Origin: Rhinopomastus cyanomelas
Taxonomy: Eukaryota > Chordata > Aves > Bucerotiformes > Rhinopomastidae
DNA: 64,000 bases
NCBI GenBank assembly: GCA_013400115.1
Contig: VXBP01003685.1
Span: 132,638-196,637 of the forward strand
Reading direction: 5' to 3'
Shown piece after piece: positions 34,901-48,800 of the stretch. Position numbers and translations under genes: made by a program. The notes below the pieces were generated by a model. That model made no database searches and was not told where the DNA came from. It saw nothing but the letters and a program-made list of their open reading frames with translations. Within the stretch, counting starts at the first letter, position 1, and each line of letters starts with the position of its first letter.

Positions 34901-36852
34901 CTGTAAAACAGGTATCTTGTCTTACAGCAGTGCTGTAATTTGGGGAAAAATCTTTCTGAGGTTCACTTTAATGACTGCAAGCTTAGGAAGTTAAGATGTC
35001 TCTACTAGGGCCATCACAAACCATAAATAAGATGGGTTTTGTGGGTGGGAACCCATCAAATAGCCTCAAATCCACAGGAAGCAATGCTGTATGACAAAGC
35101 TGAACTTGAAGCTAGCTGGGTTTGCTTTAAAAAAACAACCCCAAAGCCAAGCAGCTGTCAGCAGTGAGATAGTTAAGTAACCTGTGTAGTAAGTTACTGT
35201 CTTTCACAGCTCATAATGTGCTGAAAGACCTTTAGCTTGCACAGGTAGAGCACAAACCCCAGTATTTACCTGAATCTGCTGCTCTCGCTTCTCAGACTGA
35301 GGAATGAGCAACAGGCAGCCCAGAGCAAACGCCGGAAGGTCCAGCTGTGCGTATTGTTTGGCTATTCCAATGACATCCAAGTCAGCCAGAACAGGACACC
35401 TGTGGAGGAAGATTAGGGGTGAAGGTCTCCTCTATAACATCTAGAACTGGATGGCTCAGTGCCATCAACACCACTGCACTGAGATTTGTGAGACAGAACA
35501 TTTTCATTAGACAGATGGTTATGAGTTGATCTTTCACCAAATACAAACACAGGAGAATTTTCTAGCTTGAAAACACCCCCAGACTACAGTTTCTAAATAC
35601 TCAAGGCTCTGTTTGAAGGGGAAGTGCTGGGCAGCTGCCCAGGGCAAGGCTTTGGTTCCTGTGTGTATGTAGGTGTGTTCTTCAGCTGGATTCCTTTCCA
35701 GTGTTTCCTGACTTCTAGTTCAAGTCAGGCTGGTTGCTCTCTTGAACAATTCAGAGTGTTGTGGACAATGAGATAATGGTTCATGTACAGAGTGGTTTGG
35801 AACATTAATGCTACAGGTTAACCCCATCTATAGATGGTCTCTGTCATGTCAGCTCTATCCTTTGTAGGAAAATGAGTTCTCTCTCTTGTGCTCTGTTAAT
35901 GTTTTATGGAATGTGCTGGATTCTGGATTTTTAGGGTAGACAACCACTGAATTCTTTTAAAACATTGGAACAGGAACAGATCCTTCATGGGGGCAGCAGC
36001 TGAGCTGATTTGAATCCCAGTTTGGAAAGCAGTTCCCAGTACAGTTTAAACAGCCAAGGTACTGAGTTACAGCTCATGTTGTCAACAGTCTGGGAGGAAG
36101 CACAGCATTTCTGCGTACAGCATCACAGAGCATTAGGGATTGGAAGGGACCTTGAAAGATCATCCAGTCCAATCCCCCTGCCACAGCAGATCAAGAGAGA
36201 AGGAGACTCCACAACCCCCTGGGCAGTCCCTTCCAGAGCATCTTTATGTGGGCAGGTTGGTGGATGAGAAATTGCAAACACACAGCCCCAGTCAAACCCA
36301 AATCACCGTGGGATTTAGTGCCTACTTACTTGAGCAGAATCACAAAGCACTCACAACACTCCTCTAACTGTTTAGGACTCAGTGGACACGAGGCTAAGGA
36401 ATAAAGGAAACGTGATGAAGTCAACAATTGACCAAGGTGCTACACAAGCACAACAGCTAATAGCTACCTCACCTGTGAGAAATGTTGACAGCACTACACT
36501 TCGCCAGGCTCGGCTGAAGTTGGGAATCTGTTGACAACAGAGTTGGAAAGTAATAGCCAAATGCAGTTGTGTGTTCTTGTCACACAGACATCCTGACCCT
36601 CTGTAGGTGGAAGAAGCCTGTTAACTTTCCTTTTACCTTGGATGAGTTGCTCCCTAGCATTGCTTTCCTCATCTTGTTGTCTAACATTTAGCTGTATTTT
36701 GAGTCTGTGGCAAAATTACTCTGCCAACTTTACAAACACGATGCAAAATTCCTTCTAAGTAAAGAGCAAGATAGAGCCTCAGGTTCTTGGCTTACCTCCC
36801 ACAAGGAATGAATCCCAGTAATTGCTATCAAAACTCTTCTTAGATAGTGCAT
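31974..36852 (-). CDS. KNTC1: KNTC1 C-terminal exon block (8 exons)
   Basis: Exons 31974-32033, 32284-32374, 33509-33654, 34511-34600, 35270-35399, 36330-36393, 36473-36527 and 36796-36852. Diagnostic stretches are YLRRVLIAITGIHSLWE, SCPLSPKQLEECCECF, DLDVIGIAKQYAQLDLPAFA, LIPQSEKREQQIQ and EYFAKKNRTDDATALIQEYQ. The final exon encodes MYLKGPEETCVLDLSSVRS, then TGA, where mammals have MFLSGLS. Confidence 0.9.
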
Positions 36853-39800
36853 CTGCAAAAATAAAGTTCATTATAAAAATCACAGAACATCAGGGATTGG
36901 AAGGGACCTCGAAAGATCATCCAGCCCAGTCCCCCTGCCAGGAAGATTTAGTGATGAACTGCAGATCTGCAGTGTGCTGCTTGTTGTGTCTGCAGGATGC
37001 AAACCTGCAGATCCTCAAGGTACCCTGCTCCTTTGGGAGGACTGAGTGGTGCATGCAGAAGTGCAGTTTGTAGTTTAGTAAATTAAACTATCACAAGCAG
37101 TAGCAGCGTTGTCGCCTCAGGAAATAACTGATGTTATTAACACATAGTCTTAATACAGCTGGTGCTTGAAAAGTTTATGTCCCCTTCTCTGCTACTAGCA
37201 CCCAAATCTCATCAGATTTAAAGTCACTTTTAGGGACCCTACAGTGATCAGGGGGATGGAGGATCTCTTGTATGAGGACAGGCTGAGAGAACTGGGGCTG
37301 TTCAGCGCAGGCTCGGGGGTGGAACCTTCTTTTGACCTTCCAGTACCCGAGGGGGGCTGACGTGAAGTCAGGGGAAGGTCTTTTCAAGACAGGACAAGGA
37401 GCAATAGGTTTAAGCTGGGAAATGGGTGATTTAAGCTGGATATTAGAAAGCTCTTCAATGCGAGGGTGGTTGATGGCTGGACTGGGCTGCCTGGAGAGGT
37501 GGTGGGGGCCCTATCCCTGGAGTCATTTAAGGTCAGGCTTGATGAGGCTCTGAGCAGCCTGACCTGGGTAGGGTTGTCCTTGTGTAGGAAGGTTGGACTA
37601 GATGACCTCTAGAGGTCCCGTCCAGCCTAGAACATTCTACAGTTCAGTAACCACTCCTGACACAACCATATTGCCAGGCTCATCTGTCACTTCCTTAGGC
37701 TGCAGCACCTTGACCAGAAGTTTGACAATCATAGGCAATGATGGGTTTGAATGACAGAAGTCAGGGTTACTACAATAACAGACACATTTTAGGGGTAATA
37801 TTTTGTTGTGTGTATACATTTGCACATAAACAACACACAGCATGTTGTAAAACCATAGTAACATGAAGAAATGGACCATTGTAGGATTTGCTGCTGTTGT
37901 CTGGAAGGCTTTGTGCCTTCAAAAAAACCAACTCTCCAACATTTTAAGATCAATTCTCAAGCAGTGAGAATTGATCTTAAATTCACAAAGTCCTCAAGGC
38001 TTCATCAGTTTAGTAGCCTGAAGTAGCCACAGACAGTGAGCAATTTTTGATAATTTAGATTTATAGTCCTAGAATCGTTAGGGATTGGAAGGGACCTGGA
38101 AAGATCATCCAGTCCAATCCCCCTGCCACAGCAGCATCACCTACACCAAGTCCCACAGGAACACTTGATGTACCTATCCCATTCTTTAGCAATCAGAGGA
38201 CTGTGAAGCCTTTTTCTCACCTCACTGAGCACCTTAAAAATTCCTTACCATGTTGAAACCAAGGAGTTTCTGCAGCAGGCCATTCCACAGCTGGGGATCA
38301 TACACTTTGTATTCCAGACTAAGTTCTGTCACCAGTCTAACAGCCTGAAGGAGAGCAAGGACACGTCGTATTTTAACAGCCATCATCAGTGATCTTCAAA
38401 TCTTTACTGCCTGCCAGCATAATTTTAGATGTTTACAGCCTTATGGGGACCTTTAACTCCTGAAAAGCCACAACTAAGCCACCTTCAAAATGATTTTACA
38501 CATGTGGGAATGAAAACAAAACTGAAACACCCACCTCTATACCTGATAGGATTTCATTCTCTAACTGTAGGAAGGTTAAAGCTCTTTTAGTCTGTTAATT
38601 TCAGACTTTAGACTAGCATGTGTGTCTTTTAACCGCAGAACAGATCCCTTCCATTTCATATCTATAAATCAGAAGGGTTACTGCTGAAGCTGTAATGGAC
38701 TTGAATCCTTTTTTGGTCATATTCTGTTGTCTACCTAGAAATCTCCTTTGCCTGCCCTTAATGTGAGCACTATCTGTTTACAAAACATATTGGGGAATTG
38801 AGTAATTCTCAAATTCCTCAGCAGACTGTAACTTAAAACCTATCCCTGGCATATTAGACAAGCAGCAGTCCTTCTGAAGGTGGAGCCAGTTAATATTTAA
38901 TTCCTATTAAAGTGTGAGGTGTGACTTCAAGCAGCTTCAAACAACCTAAAAAGGGCTTCTGTATCAAAAGCCTCTTGTTCCAGGCTAGAGACGTGGCACA
39001 GGTACACAAAGGTGGGGAAGTACTAGAGAATAATTATGTGACTGGCAGCAGTCAGCACATCAGCAGGGTTGGGGGTTTTCTTTTGGTTGCTGTGAAAGAG
39101 GGGAGCCTTTGGGGTAGGTGTGTGGCCACTGTGAGCAATGTGCCTGAATAGTTAGAAGGGTGTGTGCCGTGCACAAAGCTGCACATCTCACACCAGGTGT
39201 GACAAGCAAACAAACACTTACAAAGGATGTGAAAACATCATACCCTGGGTTCGTGGCTGTGGTTCTTCCACAGCCCTTTAACCATTCCTTCCTTAGGACT
39301 CTTATGAAAGGACTCGTATGTATAAGCAATATTCAAGATTTCAAACTCTGCCAGGTAAATGCAGCATTTCAGAAAATACCTGTAGAAACAAAAAAGTTCC
39401 CCCAACACCAGGAGTTAATGATATTTGCAGAGGTTGTTACGGTGTCATTCACTGAGCTCAGGGTAATGTTGCAGAAGGCATCTTCTGTTGCTCAAAAAAG
39501 AAGAGGAAAAGTACTGCAGAATCATTAGGGATTGGAAGGGACCTCAAAAGATCATCTAGTCCAATCCCCCTGACACAGCAGGATCACCTAGATCCAGTCA
39601 CACAGGAACACATCCAGGAGAACACATCTCCACAACCCCCCTGGGCAGCCTGTTCCAGTGCTCTGTCACCCTCATTGGGAAGAAGGTCCTTCTGATATTT
39701 ATAAGGAACCTCCTATTTTCCAGCTCACACCCATTGCCCCTTGTCCTATCACCAGATGACACTGAGCAGAGCCTGGCTCCATCCTTCTGACACCCACCCT

Positions 39801-42800
39801 TCACATATTTATAGGCATTAATGAGGTCACCCCTCAGGCTCCTCTTCTCCAAGCTAAAGAGACCCAGCTCCCTCAGGCTTTCCTCATAAAGGAGGTGTTC
39901 TACTTCCTTCATCATCTTTGTTGCTCTACACTGGACACCCTCCAGCATCTCTGTCCCCTTCTGCAACTGAGGGGCCCAGATATGGTCTCACTAGTGCAGA
40001 GTAGAGGGGGAGAAGAACCTCTCTAACCACCCCTTTTCTGATCCACTGTATTTGGACTTGTGAAGAAGGTCCTGAAGCAAAAATCTGTCGGGTAATTGCT
40101 TAGGAAAAATTCACCTGAATGATGGATGAATTGGATCATCCCTAAAGAGACATCGGTGTCGTTCTTGAGTGTACAAACAGACTGTGATTGCATTAAACTG
40201 AAGATCTAATCGTGCTCTTCAGACTTAGAAAGTTATAAAAAACCCTGAATAATTGGGGAATTAATTTTTTTAGTATTATTTCTTTCCAACGGTGGTTAAA
40301 GACCAAAAAAACATCGCTAAGGAACAACTTAAGAACAATTCCACTTACTTTACTTTCTCAATGGGTTTCTTGAAGAGGTTTTCCACAGTGTTGGTATCTG
40401 CCAGGTAGAGCAGACACTTGAGTGCTCTGCACCTGTGAGCAAAGGTCAGCTGAGCAACTCCAATGGGCTGAGAGGGGAGGAAACGGAACCCAACAGGGTG
40501 CAAAGTTAGATACAAAGGCCTTGGGTTGAAACACATACAGGAAGCAGAAAGCAGGTAAAAATTTACTGGGGAAAATAAAGAATGTAGAGACTTACAGATG
40601 TGGCAGATGTGGTAATTGCAAAAAGCATTCTGGAACTGTAATCCATTGGGCAGGACTGAAGGAGGTAAATAGCTCTGCAAAAATGCACGTGTGTTTAGTG
40701 TGAGTACAGCCTGGCTGCCAAAACACAACCTACCAGTCTGCATTCAAATGCAGACACAGTTCACTGTCAGAAGGAGATTAAGGGGTCCCAAGGACTGACT
40801 TAAACATGCAAGTCAACAATAATTTGCTGTGTTATAGGTAAGAAAACACACATACCTTTGGAGCTCTTTGTCTTCCTGTATACCTCCAAAGGTTTCTTGA
40901 GTTGTCTTTAAAGAGACATGAAAGTCTAGTTGTGAGAGTGTTTGGCTAAGTCAGTCGGTCATGCCCTTGTCTAAGCCCTGTCTTAAAAGCTGGGTGCAGT
41001 GTTTGATGAGGCTGATATATTTACAGCTCCTCCAGGCTGGCCACACAACCTTCCTGCAGCACCAGAGATAAGATTTTGATCTCTCCACTGATGGGAAGGC
41101 ATTTTGAATCCTTCTCACCAGAGACAGCGGCGTGCAACAGTATTAGGAAGGTACTGAAACTGTTGGTGTCTTGCACGCAGATCTATCTTAAACAGAGCCG
41201 TGAAGACTAAAGACAAATTGTGCAAGATAACCTTGTTGAAAAGACTAAGTGATAAAAAATACTTATTTTATGTAAATCCCTGAATGTTAGGGATTGGAAG
41301 GGATCCTGAAAGATCAGCCAGTCCAATCCCCCTGCTGCAGCAGGATCACCTAGATCCAGCTGCACAGGAACATGGCCAGGTGGGTTTTAAACTCCTCCAT
41401 GGGAAGGAGACTCCTCAACCCGATTGGGCAGCCCCTGCCAGGGCTCTGGCACCCTCACTGGGAAGAAGGTCCTTCTCACATTGATGTGGAACCTCTGTGA
41501 TTCCACCTCACAGCCAGTGTGACACCCAATCCTCCTGACACCCATCCTTTCCATATTTATCAGTATTCATGAGGTCACCCTTCATTCTGCTTTTTCCCAA
41601 GCTCAAGAGATCCAGCTCCCTCAGCATTTCCTTGTAAGGGAGATGCTCCCCTCCCTCCTTCATCTCTGTGGCTCTGTGCTGGGCTCTCTCCAGAAGCTCT
41701 GTGTCCTCCTGGAACTGAGGGACCCAGAGCTAGACACAAGATTCCAGCTACAGTCTCCCCAGGGCAGAGTAGAGTGGGAGGAGAACCTCTCCCCATCTGC
41801 TAACCACCCTGCTTCTGATCCACCCCAGGATGCTATTGGCCTTCTTGGCCACAAGTGTCCATTGCTGGCTCCTGGCCACCCTGCTCAGGTCCCTTTCTCC
41901 TAGGCTGCTCCCCAAATGATCAGTCCCACTTGTCTCCAGTGACGATTTACCTCTGAGGGCAGTGTGCTTGGACACAGCCATTTCTCCAGCAGTTTGTCCC
42001 AAATCTTGTTCATATCCAGGCAGTTAATTTCGGCGATCTCCTTGGTTGCCTTGTGGATGTCTGTGGAGACCACACCACACTTACAAACCAGTTGTCACCT
42101 TGCTTAGCCTTTTTACTAGGAGTCCTTTTTGCTCCTTTGCAATGACCTCCTCCATACTCACCTGGATAATCTGCACCAGTGGGATTCTGGATTCTTTGGA
42201 CTATACTGTGGTGATTGTAGAGTAAAACGATGAGGTTTGCTGGCTTCCCAATAGACTTCAAGTGCTCTCCAGTGTTCAGGTTGTGTGTTATTAGCACGTT
42301 TTCTGTTGCTGATCGTTTATACTGCATGTACAACTTCTTCTGCAGGACTTCTGCTTTTTCATGTGACTCATCCTTTAGCAAAAGTTACAGAAAACATGAT
42401 CCTTTTACTCAAAAGCACTAGAAAAATGCCTTTTTTAGGGCCTAGAGAAGGGAACTGGGCAGCAAGATCTGTCCTTCAGATGTGGCCCCACACCTCTTTC
42501 TATAAAGAGACAGCATGAACCATTCTGCTGTAGCAAGAAGAAAACAAATTGTGACCAAAGGTATTTTGTTTGGCCTTTCACAATGTAGGTACCACAGTCC
42601 TCAGTATTTAAAGGTACTTTGATAGAGCAGAAAAAGAGTGAGTAAAAAGATTAAATTAAAAGATTTAATGTTAAACATTGGCTGCTAGAATCACAGTTGA
42701 ATTTTGGCACAATTCTGTTCACAGATGTGAGTAAGCATCAGAGAACTGCTTAGTGTTCCTAGAATCATTCAGGTTGGGAAAGACCCTTGGGATCATAGAG

Positions 42801-45800
42801 TCCAACTATCAATCCTATTCTACAAGGTCACCCCTAAACCAGATTCCCCCAACACCACATCTCAGAGATTCTTAAACACATCCAGGGATGGGGACTCAAC
42901 CACCACCCTGGGCAGCCCATCCCACTGCCCAGTCACTCTCTCTGGAAAGAATTTCTTCCTGATGTCCAATCTAAAACTCCCCTGATGAAGCCTGAAGCCC
43001 ATCCCTCTGGTTCTATCACTAATGACCTGTGAGAAGAGCCCAGCACCAACATCTCTGTAGTGTCCTTTCAGATAGTTGCAGAGAGCCTTGAGGTCTCCCC
43101 TCAGCCTCCTCTTCCTCAAACTAAACAGCCCCAACTCCCTCAATCTCTTCTCATAAGATTTATTCTCCAGGCCCTACTCATTGTGTCCCAACAACTCCGT
43201 AGCCAGTTCAACAGCTATAAGCAAGCTTGAGAGTTTTATTCACCTTTCTCTACCAACCATGAAAAAAACAGCTTGAGAATGAAGTCAAAGCAGATTAGAC
43301 TAATAAATAAATACTATAAATAGCAAAAGAATCTTGGAACTCAAAGCAAAAGTTAATAGTGCTGTTGATCCAGCAGCTGGAACAGATGCCAACTCATTCT
43401 CCTGCAGCAAGAAAAATGCACACTGCAGGAAAAAGAGCAAATTATTCCTCCTCAAATCTGTCTATTTTTTGTCCAGCCTCCCAGAACTGTAAAGTTCCCT
43501 TTTTTACTAGGTTGTGAACAGGAGAATGTTACTGGACAGAGAGGGTTGTTCTTGCACAGTCCCTTCCCCAAACCAAAGCACTTTCCCTGTCGGAGCTGGT
43601 TGACCTAGCGTGCACACAGCGCTACCCAACACCCTAGAAGATCAAACATTGGTGCCCAACTACACTACAACAGGCTTGTGAGCATTACCTTAGCTGTGGT
43701 GCTCTTCAGCCACTTCTCACTGAGATAGAGACAGAATTGCAGTGCTTGAATCTGGTCAGGACCTTTATTGAAAGGGAAAAACAAAAGCAGAGGGTGAAAA
43801 GTAAATAAAGTGAGTTTTCACTAATCCTTTCTAGTATATATTCTTCTTTCTATATATTCTCAGTACATTTCAAAGGATTAAATAAGGATCAATTAGAAGC
43901 TGTTAGGAAAGTTCTTGTGCCCCAAAATCAAACACTCCTCTATTAACTGAATTCAAATAGATAAACTAGCTTGAATTTAGCTGAAATATGTAACTTTGCT
44001 GGAAAACTTGTCTGAAGATGGGATGAGCATGGAGAAGCTTAAAGCAAGACAACGTGGCTTAGAAAGGAGGATACTACTAGCACTGCAGTGGCAAAATGGC
44101 TGTTAGTTTAGCCCACTGCTCCAAACTGGCTGTAGGATACAACAGCATTTTCACAGAATCGCAGAACATGAGGGATGGGAAGGGACCTTGAACGATCAGC
44201 CAGTCCCATCCCCCTGCCACAGCAGGATCCCCCAGATCAGGTCGCACAGGAACGTGGCCAGGTGGGTTTGAAACATCTCCAGAGAAGGAGACTCCACAAA
44301 ACCCCTGGGCAGCCCCTCCCAGGGCTCTGGCACCCTCACTGGGAAGAAATTCTTTCTCATATTGATGTAGAACCTCCTCTGTTGCAGCTCACACTCGCTG
44401 CCCCTTGTCCTATCATTGGGTGCCCCTGAGCAGAGCCTGGCTCCATCCTCCTGACACCCACCCTGTCCATATTGATCAACACCCGCCAGGTCACCCCTCA
44501 GGCTCCTTTTTTCCCAAGCTGAAGAGCCCCAGCTCCCTCAGCCATCCCTCAGCAGGGAGATGCTCCACTCCCTTCATCATCTTTGTGGCTCTGTGCTGGG
44601 CTCTCTCCAGTAGCTCTATGTTCTTCAGGAACTGAGGGGCCCAGATCTGGACACAAGATTCCAGCTGTGGTCACACCAGGGCAGAGTAGAGTGGGAGAAC
44701 ATCTCTTGATCTGTGAACCACCCCCGTTCTGATCCACCCCAGGATGCTGTTGGCCTTCTTGGCCACAAGGGCACACTGCTGCCTCATGGTCATCCTGCTG
44801 GCCACCTTTCTCCTACACTGCTCTCCAACAGATCAGTTTTTATTCTCAAACCTCCCCAGGGTTTTATCCAAGGATACAGAACGAATCTCACAGGTCACAG
44901 GTTAGATTCTTCTCTTCTCAGACTTGTTCTCCTCACAGTTGCCACCCCTCACGACATCCCGTACGCGCCCTACCTGTTGGGAACTCCTGTGCAATCTTGT
45001 GAGCAATAGCTACAGCCCACTCTGGATTAACTATAGACAGAAGATAGGACTGAATTGTCTGCACAGTTTTAGTTGTTTCCTTGTTAACAACTGATGTGTA
45101 TCCAGCATTCCTCATTTCCAGTATTTTTGGTTTCAGTTTCCTCTCAAAGACGTGTCGAGCTGCAGACATGTGTAAAGTATCTAGTGAAACCTAGAAAAAA
45201 CAGGAAAGCTCTCATGTTGAAAAAGCATAAATATAGAAGGCTAATTGGAAGAATAAATAACGCAGACTACTTTAAAGAATAAATGAAGAGTTGTCTGAAG
45301 CTCTATAGTGAGGCCAAATAAGGCAAAAGAGAGACAAAAACCCCTTTTTGGTGGGGGAGAGGGGAGCAAACTTTGGAAATAAAGTCTTACAAGGTGCTAC
45401 TTTACCTTCATTACTCTGGAAATCAACAGGAGTTTTGGGAAGGATTCCTCACTGAGCTCTGCAGCTGAAAGGAAAAAGCACTTTCAGTTTATTCGTAGGT
45501 ACAGATGTCCACAGAGAGAGAATATCATCTTCATAGAATCATTGGGGATTGGAAGGGACCTCCAAAGATCATCCAGTCCAATCCCCCTGCCACAGCAGGA
45601 TCACCCAGACCAAGTCACACAGGAACACATCCAGGAGGGTCTTGAACATCTCCAGTGAAGGAGACTCCACAACCCCTCTGGGCAGCCCCTTCCAGGGCTC
45701 TGTCACCCTCACTGGGAAGAAGTTACCTGGTGCTGGTCTGGGAAGGGGGATACTTGGATTACTTTGGTCTTTGAGAGGTTTTAGGGAAAGAATTTGTGGG

Positions 45801-48800
45801 TAGAATGTGTATTATCTTAGCTCCACTGAAAGCCAGTCACCTCACCAGCAGCAATTAAGGAGCACAGGGGACTTCAGCAGCACTTGGGGTGAAAAATGCT
45901 TTAATACAGCAAACCAGTAGAAAATGCACCCTGTGCAGCTTTTCAAGCTCACAGACAGGAGGTGAAGGAAGTCGAATATATATGTGACCACGACACCGAA
46001 CGTACATATAATGCTCCAGAAACATTGTGTAGTTCTGAAGAATATCAGGTGGAAAGGCAGTCGGGTTTGGGCAGCTGGAGATAAGGGAATTGCATGCTGC
46101 AGAACATATTGGTGCTCCAGGTCCACAGGTGGAGAAATTCTTTTGTATGAGTTCAGGTGCTTGAGGAGGCTCAAAGCCTGGGAGGAGAAGGAAATAATTC
46201 AGTTAGAAGGAAAAGGCAAAGAAGCCCCATAACTACTGTATTTTTCCCAGCAAACGTGCCTGAGTCCTGGAGGTTTTTGTCACAGGTGGAACATCTTTGT
46301 GTAGTTCTTAATCCCTACTCTGAGCTGTGCTGAGACAGAGCTAGAGGTCACTCTGTTTCCTGAATGCTATTTTCTGACTGAGAGCTGTGCAGGCAGAATA
46401 ACTCCAACAGGCTCTTGAGTGGCTGTGCTAATAAAAGGGCAAAACTGAACACAGAGGCTGTTTAACAGCAACAGACTTGGACATACCTGACTGAGCTGGA
46501 TGCTGGTGTTCTTCTCATCAGCATTTTGTATGACTTGCAGGACAATTTCAATAGTTTCGTAGTCGTAAGGATCAAGCTGTTCAAGACAACATCTATTTTG
46601 TAAGTTGTTACGTAGAAAACATACCACTGAGTTAAGATTTTTCCAGTTCTAGGAACAACTACCTTGATCTAACACTGACTTTTGAGGTCCCTTTCAATCC
46701 CTTATGATTCTGTGAAGAAGCAGTGTCATGACATGCTCCTCAAAATAAAAAGAGACTTTGGACTTTCTGGACCTTAAATCCTAAAAAAGAAACTTCCAGG
46801 AGGAAAAAAAACCCAACCCAACAACTAACTCCCAAAATCCTAATAAAAACAACAAACCACCAAGGTCATGGGCTGCTCAGGGTGGTGGTTGAGTCATAGA
46901 ATCATAGTCACCATCTCTGGATGTCGTGTCAGGGGATCTGGTTTAGGGGTGAACTTGTACAGTAGGGTTGATGGTTGGACTTGATGATCCCAAGGGTCTT
47001 GTCCAACCTCAATCATTTTCTGATTCTGTTAAAATGCTCCTATATATTAACTGACACTTTGGAATGTCTCCAGTGTGCTGTGGTATCTAGAAATTACTTA
47101 GTTGTCTTCCTAGAGGAAGTTGTGAACAAAGACTCTGGCTGTCTTTAAAGGAAGTTAGATGTGTTCTATTTTTTCCTGTAGAAAACTGAAAGCAAACACT
47201 TACATTCTTTAGCAAACTGGGAAAAAGACAACGTTCACATTTTTGTGGGATCACTGATCTGTCATTTGAGTGACTTCTAGGACTAGCTACACACTTCACA
47301 GAATCACAGAACATTAGGGATGGGAAGGGACCTCAAAACCTCATCCAGTCCAATCCCCCCACCACAGCAGGATCCCCTAGAGCCAGTCCCACACAAACAT
47401 GGCCAGGTGGGTTTGAAATGTCTCCAGAGAAGGAGACTCCACAGCCCCCTGGGCAGCCCCTGCCAGGGCTCTGGCACCCTCACCATGAACAAGGTCCTTC
47501 TCACACTGATGGGGAACCTCCTCTGCTCCAGCTCACACCCGCTGCCCCCTGTCCTGTCACTGGGTGCCCCTGAGCAGAGCCTGGCTCCATCCTCCTCACA
47601 CCCACCCTTCACATATTGATCAGCATTCATGGGGTCACCCCTCAGCATCCTTTCCAAGCTCAAGAGTTCCAGCTCCCTCAGTCTTTCCTCCTCAGGGAGA
47701 TGCTCCACATCCTTTGTAATCTTTGTGGCTCTGTGCTGGACTCCCTCCAGCAGCTCTGTGACCTTCTAGAACTGCAGGACACAGAACTGGACACAAGATT
47801 CCAGCTGTGGTCACACCAGGGCAGAGTAGAGGGGGAGGAGAACCTCTCTCCATCTGCTAACCACCCCCCTTCTAATCCATCCCAGGACAACATTGGCTTT
47901 CTTGGCCACAAGGGCCCATTGCTGGCTCCTGGCCATCCTGCTGGCCACCAGGACCCCCAGGTCCCTTTCTCCTACCCTGCTCTCCAACAGGTCAGTCCCC
48001 ACTTCAGAGGCTTTTTTTTGCTTGCTTTTTAGACTGTTGTTTTGTCTTTAACTTGTCTTTACCTTGTACAGTATCCCACTGAGGCTGGTGACCAGCTCAT
48101 TTGTGCTTTTCAGCAGAGGAATTATTTTCAGCGCTCTGGCTAGTAATGAGGAATGAGGTTGCCTCTGGCTGTGTTCTGCAGAGTCATCTCCAACATGATT
48201 TGTATTAGCATTCTGGAGAAGAAGTGTTTCAATGCAAAGCTGCAGTGTGGCATCGCTGTCCAGCATGAAAGCACTAGAAAAGAACAGAACGTTATTTCCT
48301 CTGGCCTTTGGTGCCTCCAAGGTGTTTATTTTCTTAGGGATACACTCACCAGAGACCAGTGTGTGTACTGATTCATGCTTAACAAAACAAACACCCCTCC
48401 CAAGCTCTAAATAACTTTCGTTATTCAGGGTTTGTTCAAACCAAAACAATTCAGCAGACAGGGTTGTTATTACAGCAACAACTGAACACAGGGGGTCTGT
48501 TTCAGTTACTACCTGCAGTAATTAAAGATGAGATTTGTGTCTACGCTTGGGTTTTGTACCAGTGTCCTGATGAGTTCCTTCTTCCTTATTGATGGTTCTC
48601 TAAAGACAGTCTCAAAAGAAATCTATAGATAGAAAAACAGTCTTATCCTCTTCCCAAAGAACTCTTTCAGACAATCATAGAATCATAGAACATTAGGGAT
48701 GGGAAGGGAAGGGACCTCAAAAGTCCAGTCCTCCCACCACAGCAGGATCTCCTAGATCCAGTTGCACAGGAACATGGCCAGGTGGGTTTGAAATGTCTCC

